Shown here piece after piece: positions 1 through 6,204 of a stretch of DNA of 12,316 nucleotides. Position 1 is the first letter of the stretch; every line of letters starts with the position of its first letter. Position numbers and translations under genes: made by a program. Location: assembly GCA_012840625.1 (NCBI GenBank), contig DUSB01000136.1, positions 1 through 12,316 on the forward strand. Direction: 5' to 3'. The notes beneath the pieces were generated by a model. It had not been told where the DNA came from. It made no database searches and was given only the letters and a program-made list of their open reading frames with translations. The stretch is from Syntrophomonadaceae bacterium (GTDB taxonomy: Bacteria; Bacillota; Syntrophomonadia; Syntrophomonadales; Syntrophomonadaceae).

Positions 1-600
1 CTCCTGGGACGTTTAAAGTATCGTACCAGTTACGGACAAAACGTATTACAGCATTCCATTGAGGTAGCTCATTTAGCTGGAATTATGGCCGCAGAGTTAG
101 ATGCTGATAGTATGCTGGCTAAAAGAGCCGGATTACTACATGACATCGGCAAAGCCGTTGATCATGAAGTGGTTGGTCCTCACGTAGAAATAGGCGTGGA
201 TCTGGCCAAAAGATATCGCGAAAACAAAAATGTTATTCATGGTATAGAGGCTCATCATGGTGACATTGAACCACGAAGCATTGAAGCTGTTTTGGTGCAG
301 GCAGCTGATGCCATTTCTGCTTCCAGGCCAGGTGCAAGAAGAGAAACCCTGGAGGCTTATATCAAACGACTTGAAAAGCTGGAAGGTTTAGCAGATTCCT
401 TTGCCGGGGTAGAAAAATCCTTTGCCATTCAGGCAGGCAGAGAAATAAGAATTATTGTTAAGCCTGATGAAATTGACGATTTGCAGGCCATTACTTTAGT
501 AAAAGATATTGCCCGTAAAGTAGAAGAAGAGCTGGATTATCCGGGTCAAATTAAAGTTGTGGTCATAAGGGAAACCCGACAAGTTGAATATGCAAAATAA
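1..600 (+). CDS. rny: Ribonuclease Y, C-terminal part (5' truncated by window edge)
   Basis: RNase Y is a membrane-anchored endoribonuclease that initiates mRNA decay in Firmicutes. The frame is open from base 1, so only the last 199 residues are present; the N-terminal membrane anchor, coiled coil and KH domain lie outside the window. The visible part carries the HD phosphohydrolase domain. It starts with LGRLKYRTSYGQNVLQHS (His18 of the fragment), has the metal-binding LLHDIGKA motif with His47-Asp48, and the EAHHGD segment. It then has the family's C-terminal region ending in VVIRETRQVEYAK. The fragment length fits the last ~200 residues of a ~520-residue family protein. A terminator follows directly, and the next gene is ymdB, as in B. 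subtilis. Identification is near certain from sequence and synteny. Confidence 0.96.
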   Translation, partial: LLGRLKYRTSYGQNVLQHSIEVAHLAGIMAAELDADSMLAKRAGLLHDIGKAVDHEVVGPHVEIGVDLAKRYRENKNVIHGIEAHHGDIEPRSIEAVLVQAADAISASRPGARRETLEAYIKRLEKLEGLADSFAGVEKSFAIQAGREIRIIVKPDEIDDLQAITLVKDIARKVEEELDYPGQIKVVVIRETRQVEYAK

Positions 601-609
601 GAAATGGAT

Positions 610-642
610 AAACACAGGGTCGTGATCACGACCCTGTGTTTT
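610..642 (+). terminator. Rho-independent terminator after rny
   Basis: Bases 610-641 form a perfect 32-nt inverted repeat centred on GATC (AAACACAGGGTCGTG / CACGACCCTGTGTTT). As RNA this is a long GC-containing stem with a four-base GATC loop, followed by a short T run (639-642). The T-tract is modest, but the stem is strong and starts 9 bases after the rny stop codon, so termination of rny transcripts is the simplest reading. The sequence is symmetrical, so it could also act on antisense transcripts. Confidence 0.8.
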
Positions 643-698
643 CATATAGCGTTTTATGGCAATGATAGTTATATATTAAACTCTGGGGGAATATTATT

Positions 699-1481
699 TT
701 GAATATACTGTTGATAGGTGATATTGTAGGCAAACCAGGCCGTCGAGCCGTCGGTGAAATGGTGCCAGAGATAGTAAAAGAGAAAGCCATCGACTTCGTA
801 ATTGCCAACGGGGAAAATGCTGCTGGCGGTCGAGGTCTTACTGAGGCAGTTAAGGAGGAATTGATTAATTCTGGCATCGATGTATTGACTATGGGGAATC
901 ATGTATGGGACAATAAGGAAATTTTTTCCTTTATTGATGACGAGTACCGGGTGATAAGACCAGCCAATTATCCCGGAGATTGTCCCGGTCAAGGCTATCA
1001 TATTTATACCGCTGGATACAATATGCGCATTGCGGTTATCAATCTATCCGGGCGGGTCTTTATGACCCCACTTGATTGTCCTTTTCGAACTGCAGACGAA
1101 TTGTTAAATGAGATTGAAGGTCAGGCCGACTATGTTATCGTCGATTTTCATGCCGAGGCGACTTCAGAAAAAGTTGCTCTGGGCTATTATCTGGATGGTA
1201 GAGTCACGGCTGTTGTAGGTACACACACACATATCCAGACCAGTGATGAAAAGTTACTGCCGAAGGGAACAGCCTATATTACTGATCTGGGGATGACCGG
1301 TCCCTGTCATTCTGTTCTAGGTATGGATGCAGATACAGTGGTAACTAAATTTCTTAATGGCAGACCGATTCGCTTCAATGTAGCGAAAGGAACCCCACAA
1401 ATTGAAGGGGTTATATTAGACCTAGATGATGATACATGTTCAGTAAAAACCATCGAACGATTTTCCTATTATTTGAAATAA
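699..1481 (+). CDS. ymdB: YmdB-type metallophosphoesterase (2',3'-cyclic nucleotide phosphodiesterase)
   Basis: This 260-residue protein belongs to the YmdB/TIGR00282 calcineurin-like phosphoesterase family (about 264 residues in B. subtilis). The B. subtilis protein hydrolyses 2',3'-cyclic nucleotides and controls the choice between biofilm and motility; that role is known for the relative and inferred here. All dimetal-site motifs are visible: GDIVGKPGR (Asp8), NGENAAGG (Glu39), GNHVWDN (Asn67, His68), DFHAEATSEK (His151) and GTHTHIQTSDE (His176, His178). The start is TTG at 699, set 8 nt after a GGGGGA ribosome binding site (685-690); it gives the canonical MNILLIGDIVG N-terminus. It sits between rny and spoVS as in B. 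subtilis, which supports the symbol. I find no clear promoter in the short gap after the rny terminator. Confidence 0.93.
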   Translation: MNILLIGDIVGKPGRRAVGEMVPEIVKEKAIDFVIANGENAAGGRGLTEAVKEELINSGIDVLTMGNHVWDNKEIFSFIDDEYRVIRPANYPGDCPGQGYHIYTAGYNMRIAVINLSGRVFMTPLDCPFRTADELLNEIEGQADYVIVDFHAEATSEKVALGYYLDGRVTAVVGTHTHIQTSDEKLLPKGTAYITDLGMTGPCHSVLGMDADTVVTKFLNGRPIRFNVAKGTPQIEGVILDLDDDTCSVKTIERFSYYLK

Positions 1482-1537
1482 TATTCTCCCTCAGTCCTGC
1501 TCAACATGCAATTAATTCCAAAACTTTATACAAAAAA

Positions 1538-1566
1538 GAAGGATTTGCTGAAACAACTTAGAATAT
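1538..1566 (+). promoter_or_regulatory. Sigma-H-type promoter of spoVS
   Basis: Bases 1538-1546 read GAAGGATTT, matching the sigma-H -35 consensus RNAGGAWWW at every position. After an 11-nt spacer, bases 1558-1566 read TTAGAATAT, matching the -10 consensus RNNGAATWW except for the first base. The spacing is within the normal 11-12 nt. The promoter ends 66 nt upstream of spoVS, a gene known to be under sigma-H control in B. subtilis. A TGTCAAA sequence at 1584-1590, one base off a Spo0A box, lies just downstream; I give it little weight. Confidence 0.7.
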
Positions 1567-1632
1567 AACCCTAGAGAGCAACCTGTCAAATCATTTGCAA
1601 AAGAGGTCACTATTATCGAGGGAGGTCATCTG

Positions 1633-1893
1633 ATGGAAGTATTGAAGGTATCAGCTAAATCCAGTCCCAATTCAGTTGCTGGTGCACTGGCAGGAGTTTT
1701 ACGCGAGAAGGGGGCCGCGGAAATTCAGGCCATTGGGGCAGGTGCTATCAATCAAGCTGTAAAGGCTATAGCGATCGCTCGAGGATTTGTTGCTCCGAGT
1801 GGTATGGACTTAATATGTATTCCTGCTTTTACTGACATTATGATTGATGGGGAAGAGCGGACGGCGATAAAACTAATCATTGAACCAAGATAG
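1633..1893 (+). CDS. spoVS: Stage V sporulation protein S
   Basis: SpoVS is a small Alba-like protein needed for normal progress through late sporulation in B. subtilis, where its loss blocks development at stage V; its biochemical activity is not well defined. The product here is 86 residues, the canonical length. It has the family's highly conserved text, beginning MEVLKVSAKSSPNSVAGALA and containing the IQAIGAGAINQAVKAIAIAR segment and the DLICIPAFTDI segment. The ATG follows a GGAGGT ribosome binding site (1621-1626) by 6 nt. It has its own sigma-H-type promoter upstream and a hairpin terminator downstream, so it is probably mainly monocistronic. An AGCGATCGCT palindrome occurs within the gene at 1770-1779. 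This gene is the clearest sign that the organism makes endospores. Confidence 0.96.
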   Translation: MEVLKVSAKSSPNSVAGALAGVLREKGAAEIQAIGAGAINQAVKAIAIARGFVAPSGMDLICIPAFTDIMIDGEERTAIKLIIEPR

Positions 1894-1935
1894 GATTTTT
1901 AATAGGCTCCCATATCGTTTACAATAAGACATAAG

Positions 1936-1968
1936 AAAACCTGCTTTTATTAAGCAGGTTTTTATTTT
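1936..1968 (+). terminator. Hairpin terminator after spoVS, directly before the dipeptidase gene
   Basis: AAAACCTGCTT (1936-1946) pairs with AAGCAGGTTTT (1952-1962) around a 5-nt loop, followed by a T-rich run to 1968. This is a standard intrinsic terminator for spoVS. Only 16 nt separate it from the ribosome binding site of the next gene. Its 3' arm AGCAGGTT (1953-1960) is also complementary to AACCTGCT (1992-1999), between that ribosome binding site and the dipeptidase ATG, so an alternative pairing exists (see findings). Confidence 0.85.
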
Positions 1969-1999
1969 GCTTAATACAAAATAAAAAGGAGAACCTGCT

Positions 2000-2923
2000 A
2001 TGAACATAATTGATCTTCATTGTGATACCGTATCCCGCCTGTTTACCGTTGGAGAATCTTTTTATTCCAACAGCGGGCAGTTTGATATTAAACGAGCCCG
2101 GCAGGCAGGAGTTTTGATTCAATACTTTGCTTTGTTTGCTAGGCCGGGAAGTGTAGATGTTGCCCTGCGAACTATTTTACTGCAAATTGAGTACTACCAG
2201 CAATCCTTGCAAATGTATCAGGAATACCTTTATCCCATCTACAGCTACCAGGATATCATGGCCAGGAAAGAAACAGATAAGATTGGCTGTATACTTCATT
2301 TAGAGGGCGCTGACTGCATCAGTAATGATCTGGAGCTCATTAACATCTTGTACCGCTTAGGTTTGCGCAGCTTAGGATTAACCTGGAATCAGCGCAACAT
2401 GCTTGCCGACGGGGTAGCCGAAGATCCACAGGGTGGAGGGCTGAGTAAAATGGGACGTAAACTGCTTGAAAAGATAAACGAAATGAATGTAATGCTGGAT
2501 CTAGCTCATATTAGTGAGAGGGGATTTTATGATGTTTTAGAACATTATCAAAAACCCGTTTTTGTAACCCATGCCAATGCCCGGGCCTTATGTTCCCATC
2601 CTCGTAATTTAAATGATCAGCAATTAAAGGCCTTGGCTGAAAACGGTGGGATTATCGGCATTACACAAGTAGAAGAATTTGTAAGCACTGGTAGTGCTAC
2701 GGTTGATGCTATGCTTGATCATATTGCTTACATTGCAGATCTAATTGGAGTCAAACATATTGCGCTGGGATCAGATTTTGATGGCGCAGATAATATGGTT
2801 GTTGCTAATGTCAGTGGATATAGCCAAATGAAAAAACTGCTGCAAGATCGCGGTTTTACGAAGCAGGAAATTGAAGCAATCTTAAATAAAAATGCACTTA
2901 GAACCATGCAGCGAGTACTTTAA
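2000..2923 (+). CDS. Membrane dipeptidase, peptidase family M19 (renal dipeptidase type)
   Basis: This 307-residue zinc peptidase of the amidohydrolase fold is expected to cleave dipeptides, including D-amino-acid-containing ones; the true substrate is not known. Family zinc ligands can be placed: IDLHCDT (His7, Asp9), HLEGADC (Glu102), DLAHIS (His170), VFVTHANAR (His191) and ALGSDFDG (Asp259). The substrate-site stretch LCSHPRNLND (Arg202) is present, as is the C-terminal NALR segment resembling the family's NFLR. There is no signal peptide, so the protein is probably cytoplasmic, as in most bacterial members. The ATG at 2000 follows AAAGGAG (1985-1991) by 8 nt. It lies behind the spoVS terminator with no room for a promoter between, so it depends on readthrough or on a promoter upstream of that hairpin. 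The PHP gene follows after 34 nt and may be co-transcribed. Confidence 0.93.
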   Translation: MNIIDLHCDTVSRLFTVGESFYSNSGQFDIKRARQAGVLIQYFALFARPGSVDVALRTILLQIEYYQQSLQMYQEYLYPIYSYQDIMARKETDKIGCILHLEGADCISNDLELINILYRLGLRSLGLTWNQRNMLADGVAEDPQGGGLSKMGRKLLEKINEMNVMLDLAHISERGFYDVLEHYQKPVFVTHANARALCSHPRNLNDQQLKALAENGGIIGITQVEEFVSTGSATVDAMLDHIAYIADLIGVKHIALGSDFDGADNMVVANVSGYSQMKKLLQDRGFTKQEIEAILNKNALRTMQRVL

Positions 2924-2957
2924 AACAGTATAAACTGTATAAATGGAGGCAATCGTC

Positions 2958-3797
2958 ATGAAGTATGATTTACATGTTCATACCACTGCATCAGACGGCG
3001 TCTTAAGTCCTGCGGAAGTGATCCAAAAGGCCTATCGAGCTGGTTTATCTGGTCTGGCGATTACAGACCATGATACCGTATCAGGGCTACGGGAGGCGGA
3101 AGAATTTTTACAGAAAGAGCCCCTTGATTTTACCTTTATTCCCGGGATTGAAATGAATACTGAATGGGATGAAAACGAAATCCATATCCTGGGCTATTTT
3201 ATCAATCCGCTTTACCGTCCACTGCTGGATCGCCTAGTCGAAATACGCCAGTTGCGATATCAAAGGGCGCAAAAAATAGTTCATACTTTACAGGAAATGA
3301 ACTACAAGATTGAAATGGAGCAGGTAAAAAACCTAGCTGAAGGTGAAATGATCGGCAGACCACATATTGCCAGAGCTCTGATAGAGAATGCTTATGTGCG
3401 CAGCATTGATGAAGCCTTCCTGAAACTGCTGGGGCGGGGTAAGCCTGCTTATGTGCCCCGATATAAATTTCAACCAGCAGAGGCTATTCACTTGATTAAG
3501 GAAGCAGGAGGGGTAGCAGTTCTTGCTCATCCTGGATTGATACGCGATCCTGGTAAAATTACGGAGACAATCCATCTGGGCATTGAGGGGATAGAAGTCT
3601 ATTATCCTCAACACAGTTCTGAACAGATAGAATATTTTCTTGCTATGGCGCAACAAGAAAATCTCCTGATTACAGGGGGCTCAGATTTTCATGGTCCCGG
3701 CGGCGAAGAAAATAGAAATCATCTGGGGATGGCCTCTATTGATGCAACCAACCTGCGGCGCTTGTATAATTATTGTAACGCCAAAAAGAAAGAATAA
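2958..3797 (+). CDS. PHP-domain metal-dependent phosphoesterase (TrpH/YciV/RNase AM-like)
   Basis: The product is 279 residues with a complete PHP (polymerase and histidinol phosphatase) domain. Visible metal ligands are DLHVHTTASDG (His6, His8), ITDHDTVSG (Asp37, His38, Asp39), GIEMNTEW (Glu65), EIHILGYF (His76), GRPHIARAL (His136), VLAHPG (His191) and GGSDFHG (Asp243, His245). The arrangement matches the stand-alone TrpH/YciV group. Characterised members are 3',5'-nucleotide bisphosphate phosphatases or 5'-3' exoribonucleases acting on short RNA and rRNA ends; which activity applies here is inference. I chose ATG at 2958 because GGAGG (2945-2949) lies 8 nt before it; the in-frame ATG at 2943 overlaps that ribosome binding site and would add five residues. 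Together with RNase Y, YmdB and YicC it adds to the RNA- and nucleotide-processing theme of the window. Confidence 0.9.
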   Translation: MKYDLHVHTTASDGVLSPAEVIQKAYRAGLSGLAITDHDTVSGLREAEEFLQKEPLDFTFIPGIEMNTEWDENEIHILGYFINPLYRPLLDRLVEIRQLRYQRAQKIVHTLQEMNYKIEMEQVKNLAEGEMIGRPHIARALIENAYVRSIDEAFLKLLGRGKPAYVPRYKFQPAEAIHLIKEAGGVAVLAHPGLIRDPGKITETIHLGIEGIEVYYPQHSSEQIEYFLAMAQQENLLITGGSDFHGPGGEENRNHLGMASIDATNLRRLYNYCNAKKKE

Positions 3798-3815
3798 AAA
3801 ATAAATAAAAATTGG

Positions 3816-3844
3816 GCAGGATTCCCTTATCTTTTGTAGAAAGG
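3816..3844 (+). promoter_or_regulatory. Possible sigma-H-like promoter element before the LysM-NlpC/P60 gene
   Basis: The leader contains GCAGGATTC (3816-3824; RNAGGAWWW with only the last base off), an 11-nt spacer and GTAGAAAGG (3836-3844), which matches RNNGAA but not the TWW end of the sigma-H -10. A closely related element, GCAGGATTT...CTTTGTCGAAAGG, occurs at 5299-5328 before the UDG-like gene, which is the main reason to record it. The -10 is degenerate, so this is a weak call on its own. Confidence 0.33.
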
Positions 3845-3884
3845 GTAGATTGTTGCAAAAACAAAGACGAAAGGTAGGGGAAGG

Positions 3885-4736
3885 ATGAAAAAAATACCAT
3901 TACTCTTTTGTTGTACAGTATTGTTTATTGCCATGACCTGCTCTGCAGTTCAAGCAAATCCTCAGGCTTACAGGGTTCAGCCAGGGGATACGCTTTGGGG
4001 AATCTCCCAGCAACACGGGGTCTCCGTAAATGCGATTAAATCTTTAAATGGGCTGCAGTCTGATTTAATACTGGTAGGACAGGTATTAGCTTTGCAGGAT
4101 CCAGGTTATACAACATCTGTTAACAAAGAGCAGACACAGACTGTACAGGAGTCCGCACCTGATCCCAGCAGATCTGGTGGGGTAATCTACACCGTTAAAA
4201 GGGGCGATAGCCTATGGGTTATAGCCCAGCAATATGGTGTAACAGTCGATCAACTCAGACAATGGAATAATCTTACTGGTGATTTATTGCTGGTAGGTCA
4301 GCAGCTGTCTGTTTTTCAAAATAGACCAGCTTTAACAACAGAACCATCTAGAAGTGGAGATCGCGGCAGATATGATATTGTAAGTGAAGCACAAAGACAT
4401 TTGGGCACTCCATATCGCTGGGGAGGCACCTCCCCGGGTGGATTTGACTGTTCCGGTTTTACCACCTATGTATATAGACAATTTAATGTAGGGCTTCCAC
4501 GGACAGCTGGAGGACAAGCTTCCTACGGAACGCCGGTTAGCAGAAATGCGCTGGTACCTGGTGACTTAGTATTCTTTACCTGTGGCAGCAATAGTATAAA
4601 CCATGTAGGAATTTATTGTGGTAACAATCAATTTATTCACTCCAGCTCCCCAAGCAGTGGCGGCGTTATTATGTCATCATTGAATGAGAGATATTACAGC
4701 ACTCGCTATGCTGGAGCGCGGAGAGTTTTACATTAG
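3885..4736 (+). CDS. Secreted peptidoglycan hydrolase: two LysM repeats plus NlpC/P60 endopeptidase
   Basis: This 283-residue exported protein is predicted to bind peptidoglycan through LysM repeats and cut stem peptides (gamma-D-Glu to diamino acid bond) with an NlpC/P60 cysteine peptidase domain. Residues 1-24 are a signal peptide (MKK, a hydrophobic core, likely cleavage after AVQA). LysM1 spans about 29-71 and LysM2 about 102-144, both with the YxVxxGDxLWxI...VGQ pattern, joined by a Ser/Thr/Gln-rich linker. The catalytic domain (about 163-283) shows GFDCSGF (Cys189), NHVGIY (His240) and FIHSSS (His252), a complete triad. The ATG at 3885 follows a GGTAGGGGAAGG purine stretch (3873-3884). 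A terminator ends the gene's transcript. Such enzymes serve cell separation, spore cortex or germination roles; a sporulation link is suggested only by the sigma-H-like leader. Confidence 0.93.
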   Translation: MKKIPLLFCCTVLFIAMTCSAVQANPQAYRVQPGDTLWGISQQHGVSVNAIKSLNGLQSDLILVGQVLALQDPGYTTSVNKEQTQTVQESAPDPSRSGGVIYTVKRGDSLWVIAQQYGVTVDQLRQWNNLTGDLLLVGQQLSVFQNRPALTTEPSRSGDRGRYDIVSEAQRHLGTPYRWGGTSPGGFDCSGFTTYVYRQFNVGLPRTAGGQASYGTPVSRNALVPGDLVFFTCGSNSINHVGIYCGNNQFIHSSSPSSGGVIMSSLNERYYSTRYAGARRVLH

Positions 4737-4789
4737 TAAATGGTATAATAATGAACTATATTTAAATGAATTATATTTATATAATATTT

Positions 4790-4824
4790 AAGCAATACAG
4801 TATGATGTATTGCTTTTCTTTTTT
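4790..4824 (+). terminator. Hairpin terminator after the LysM-NlpC/P60 gene
   Basis: AAGCAATACA (4790-4799) pairs with TGTATTGCTT (4806-4815) around a 6-nt loop, followed by TTTTCTTTTTT up to 4824. It is a typical intrinsic terminator. The 53 nt between the hydrolase stop codon and the hairpin are almost pure A/T. The next ribosome binding site starts at 4836, only 11 nt after the T-tract. Confidence 0.88.
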
Positions 4825-4851
4825 ATAATAGATCTAAAGGAGGGAATTTTC

Positions 4852-5244
4852 TTGAATGATGATGTGCTTTTCTTACCCCCTACAATAATAGGAAGCGCAG
4901 AATGGAAAGAACTGGAGGAGAAAGAATTCCATTATGGTCCGGAACAGGTTTTGGATGAAATATTGGATAAACGCATATGGAGTAATGCGGAAATTTTGTG
5001 GGTAATAAAACGTATGATATTTTTTTATGGTAAAAAGGATGCTTTATTAAAGAATATGCCTCTTGACAGGCTATTTACTAACTTTGTGGATGTACTGCGG
5101 GCATTTTTTCTGGTTCTGGATGGCTGTGATCCTGACCTGGATGAAAACATGCGTATTTATATTAGCCAGAAGCTGGCTGACGCAACCTGGGGTATTCCTG
5201 CTTCTACTAGGGACTATCTGCGTAAATATGCCGATCGTCAATAG
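4852..5244 (+). CDS. Hypothetical 130-residue protein
   Basis: I do not recognise this family. The product is 130 residues, beginning MNDDVLFLPPTIIGSAEWKE, and rather acidic at both the N-terminus and the DGCDPDLDEN stretch. It looks mostly helical, with a central amphipathic or hydrophobic segment (WVIKRMIFFYG, then FVDVLRAFFLVL) but no convincing transmembrane helix and no signal peptide. It has a single cysteine. I chose TTG at 4852 because a strong AAAGGAGGG (4836-4844) lies 7 nt upstream; a longer reading from the TTG at 4810 would begin inside the terminator stem. Codon use looks like that of its neighbours, and the ribosome binding site supports a real gene. It lies between a cell-wall hydrolase and a UDG-like gene with a terminator just before it, so it must be transcribed by readthrough or from an upstream promoter. 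Confidence 0.75.
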   Translation: MNDDVLFLPPTIIGSAEWKELEEKEFHYGPEQVLDEILDKRIWSNAEILWVIKRMIFFYGKKDALLKNMPLDRLFTNFVDVLRAFFLVLDGCDPDLDENMRIYISQKLADATWGIPASTRDYLRKYADRQ

Positions 5245-5298
5245 TAAGGGTTTGATGAAAAGTTTGCATATTATAACGTTCATATATTTAAAGTAAAA

Positions 5299-5328
5299 GC
5301 AGGATTTCAGATCTGCTTTGTCGAAAGG
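5299..5328 (+). promoter_or_regulatory. Possible sigma-H-like promoter with embedded Spo0A-box sequence, before the UDG-like gene
   Basis: GCAGGATTT (5299-5307) matches the sigma-H -35 consensus. After 12 nt, GTCGAAAGG (5320-5328) resembles the -10 but has A for T after GAA. TGTCGAA at 5319-5325 is an exact Spo0A-box core. The -35 half also lies in a hairpin-capable repeat, AAAGCAG (5296-5302) with CTGCTTT (5313-5319), which may be coincidental or may weakly terminate the preceding gene. The element resembles the one at 3816-3844. Confidence 0.38.
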
Positions 5329-5366
5329 ACTGAGTAAAAGCTAAAAAAAGGAAATAATAGGAGTGT

Positions 5367-5395
5367 TTGCTTGCTGAAAAAGAGGGGTTTATAAT
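5367..5395 (+). promoter_or_regulatory. Possible sigma-A promoter of the UDG-like gene
   Basis: TATAAT at 5390-5395 is a perfect -10 hexamer. Exactly 17 nt upstream is TTGCTT (5367-5372), which keeps the TTG of the -35 consensus but no more. The position, 28 nt before the start codon of the UDG-like gene, is suitable. The weak -35 keeps the confidence moderate. Confidence 0.45.
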
Positions 5396-5422
5396 AGAGC
5401 CAATAAAGTGAGGGGAAGAAGG

Positions 5423-6043
5423 ATGGAAAGAGGGACCAGAGAACAGAATATAAAACGAATCATTTATTTAGAAGATCGTATTAATCAATGTCAGCGGTGT
5501 CCACGCTTGATTAAATGCATGCGGAAGCCTTCTTTTGGTAAAGGTGATTTGGAACCAGATGTAATGATGATTTTTGAAAGTGAAAACAATATCACTACAG
5601 ACATGGACCAGGTAATCGCTATGCGTGATATGATCAAAGAACGTTTTGATACCGATAGGGTCTACCATTCTTTCTTGGTACGCTGTCAGCCAAAGGCCTG
5701 TACAGCTAGGGAAAGTTCCAGCTGTATTATAGAAGGTAAATATCTTGATAAAGACTATGTGTGTTTACTGACCAACCAGGTCTGTGATGGTATTCCTATA
5801 AAAGCCTCCACTACTGAAATCATGAATTGTCTTCCTTTTATGCTGGAAGAGATCAATATTCTACGGCCCTACTATGTTATTCTTTTTGGCGAGATAGTTA
5901 GCAGCTATATACTAAAATCCTGCGGGGTCTATGATATACATGATGGACAGAGGTCCTATAAATATAATGGTATAACCTTAATTACCACTGTTGATGAAAT
6001 GAGTTTTAATGCTGAAGCTGCAGCCAGTATCGGTCCTGCTTAA
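5423..6043 (+). CDS. Divergent uracil-DNA glycosylase superfamily protein (4Fe-4S type), active-site motifs lost
   Basis: The 206-residue product aligns by eye with family 4/5 uracil-DNA glycosylases. NQCQRCPRL with FGKGDLEPDVMMI corresponds to CxxC...FGEGxPxAxLMxVG. VYHSFLVRCQP corresponds to VYITNxVKCRP, NCLPFMLEEINILRPYYVILFG to CxPxLxxQIxLLxPxxIVxLG, and YKYNGITLITTVDEMSFN to the WHGIxVxPxxHPAxLLRN region. The four cluster cysteines are kept (Cys23, Cys26, Cys88, Cys136). However, the GEAPG-type catalytic loop is replaced by FESEN and the catalytic His-Pro motif by TVDEMS, so glycosylase activity is doubtful. The stretch between Cys88 and Cys136 is about 30 residues longer than usual and adds Cys93, Cys101, Cys114 and Cys121. 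ATG 5423 is preferred (GAGGGG at 5410-5415, 7 nt away) over an in-frame GTG at 5408 that lacks a ribosome binding site. A redox- or nucleic-acid-binding role is inference. Confidence 0.72.
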   Translation: MERGTREQNIKRIIYLEDRINQCQRCPRLIKCMRKPSFGKGDLEPDVMMIFESENNITTDMDQVIAMRDMIKERFDTDRVYHSFLVRCQPKACTARESSSCIIEGKYLDKDYVCLLTNQVCDGIPIKASTTEIMNCLPFMLEEINILRPYYVILFGEIVSSYILKSCGVYDIHDGQRSYKYNGITLITTVDEMSFNAEAAASIGPA

Positions 6044-6052
6044 TAGTTAAGT

Positions 6053-6087
6053 AAAAAAACCACCGTTCATAATCCGGTGGTTTTTTT
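6053..6087 (+). terminator. Hairpin terminator after the UDG-like gene
   Basis: Seven A followed by CCACCG (6053-6065) pairs with CGGTGG and seven T (6075-6087) around a 9-nt loop. It is a textbook intrinsic terminator, and the A-run on the 5' side means it could also work on the minus strand. It separates the middle block from the conserved yloB block. About 105 nt then remain before the yloB ribosome binding site, enough for a promoter, but I find no convincing one there. Confidence 0.92.
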
Positions 6088-6204
6088 GTTATTATCAATA
6101 GCAAACAATGGAAAATATAGGTATTAATTTTAGGGATGTCCACAGTTCTTTTGTAATTTATCCTCGAATAAGCATGGTCAAAAAGGACTGCTGGAGGCTT
6201 AACT

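Noticed and set aside
669..1001. Minus-strand open frames opposite ymdB, yloB, coaBC and other genes
   Set aside because: All lie opposite genes identified by clear family motifs. None has a ribosome binding site plus recognisable protein sequence.
1584..1590. TGTCAAA as a Spo0A box near spoVS
   Set aside because: One mismatch to a 7-base core is expected often by chance, and it lies downstream of the predicted promoter.
2925..2938. Small inverted repeat ACAGT-ATAA-ACTGT between the dipeptidase and PHP genes
   Set aside because: Five-base arms in an A/T-rich 34-nt gap are too short to support an operator or terminator call.
3798..3884. A c-di-AMP or c-di-GMP riboswitch before the LysM-NlpC/P60 gene
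   Set aside because: Such genes often have a c-di-AMP riboswitch, but the 87-nt gap is too short and shows none of the expected conserved stems.
5063..5296. A 77-codon plus-strand open frame overlapping the hypothetical gene
   Set aside because: It lies almost entirely inside the 130-residue gene in another frame, has no ribosome binding site at its start, and its composition looks like an out-of-frame reading.
6092..6121. TTATCA-N18-TATAGG as a promoter for yloB
   Set aside because: Each hexamer has only four of six consensus bases, with an 18-nt spacer, in A/T-rich sequence; too weak to annotate.
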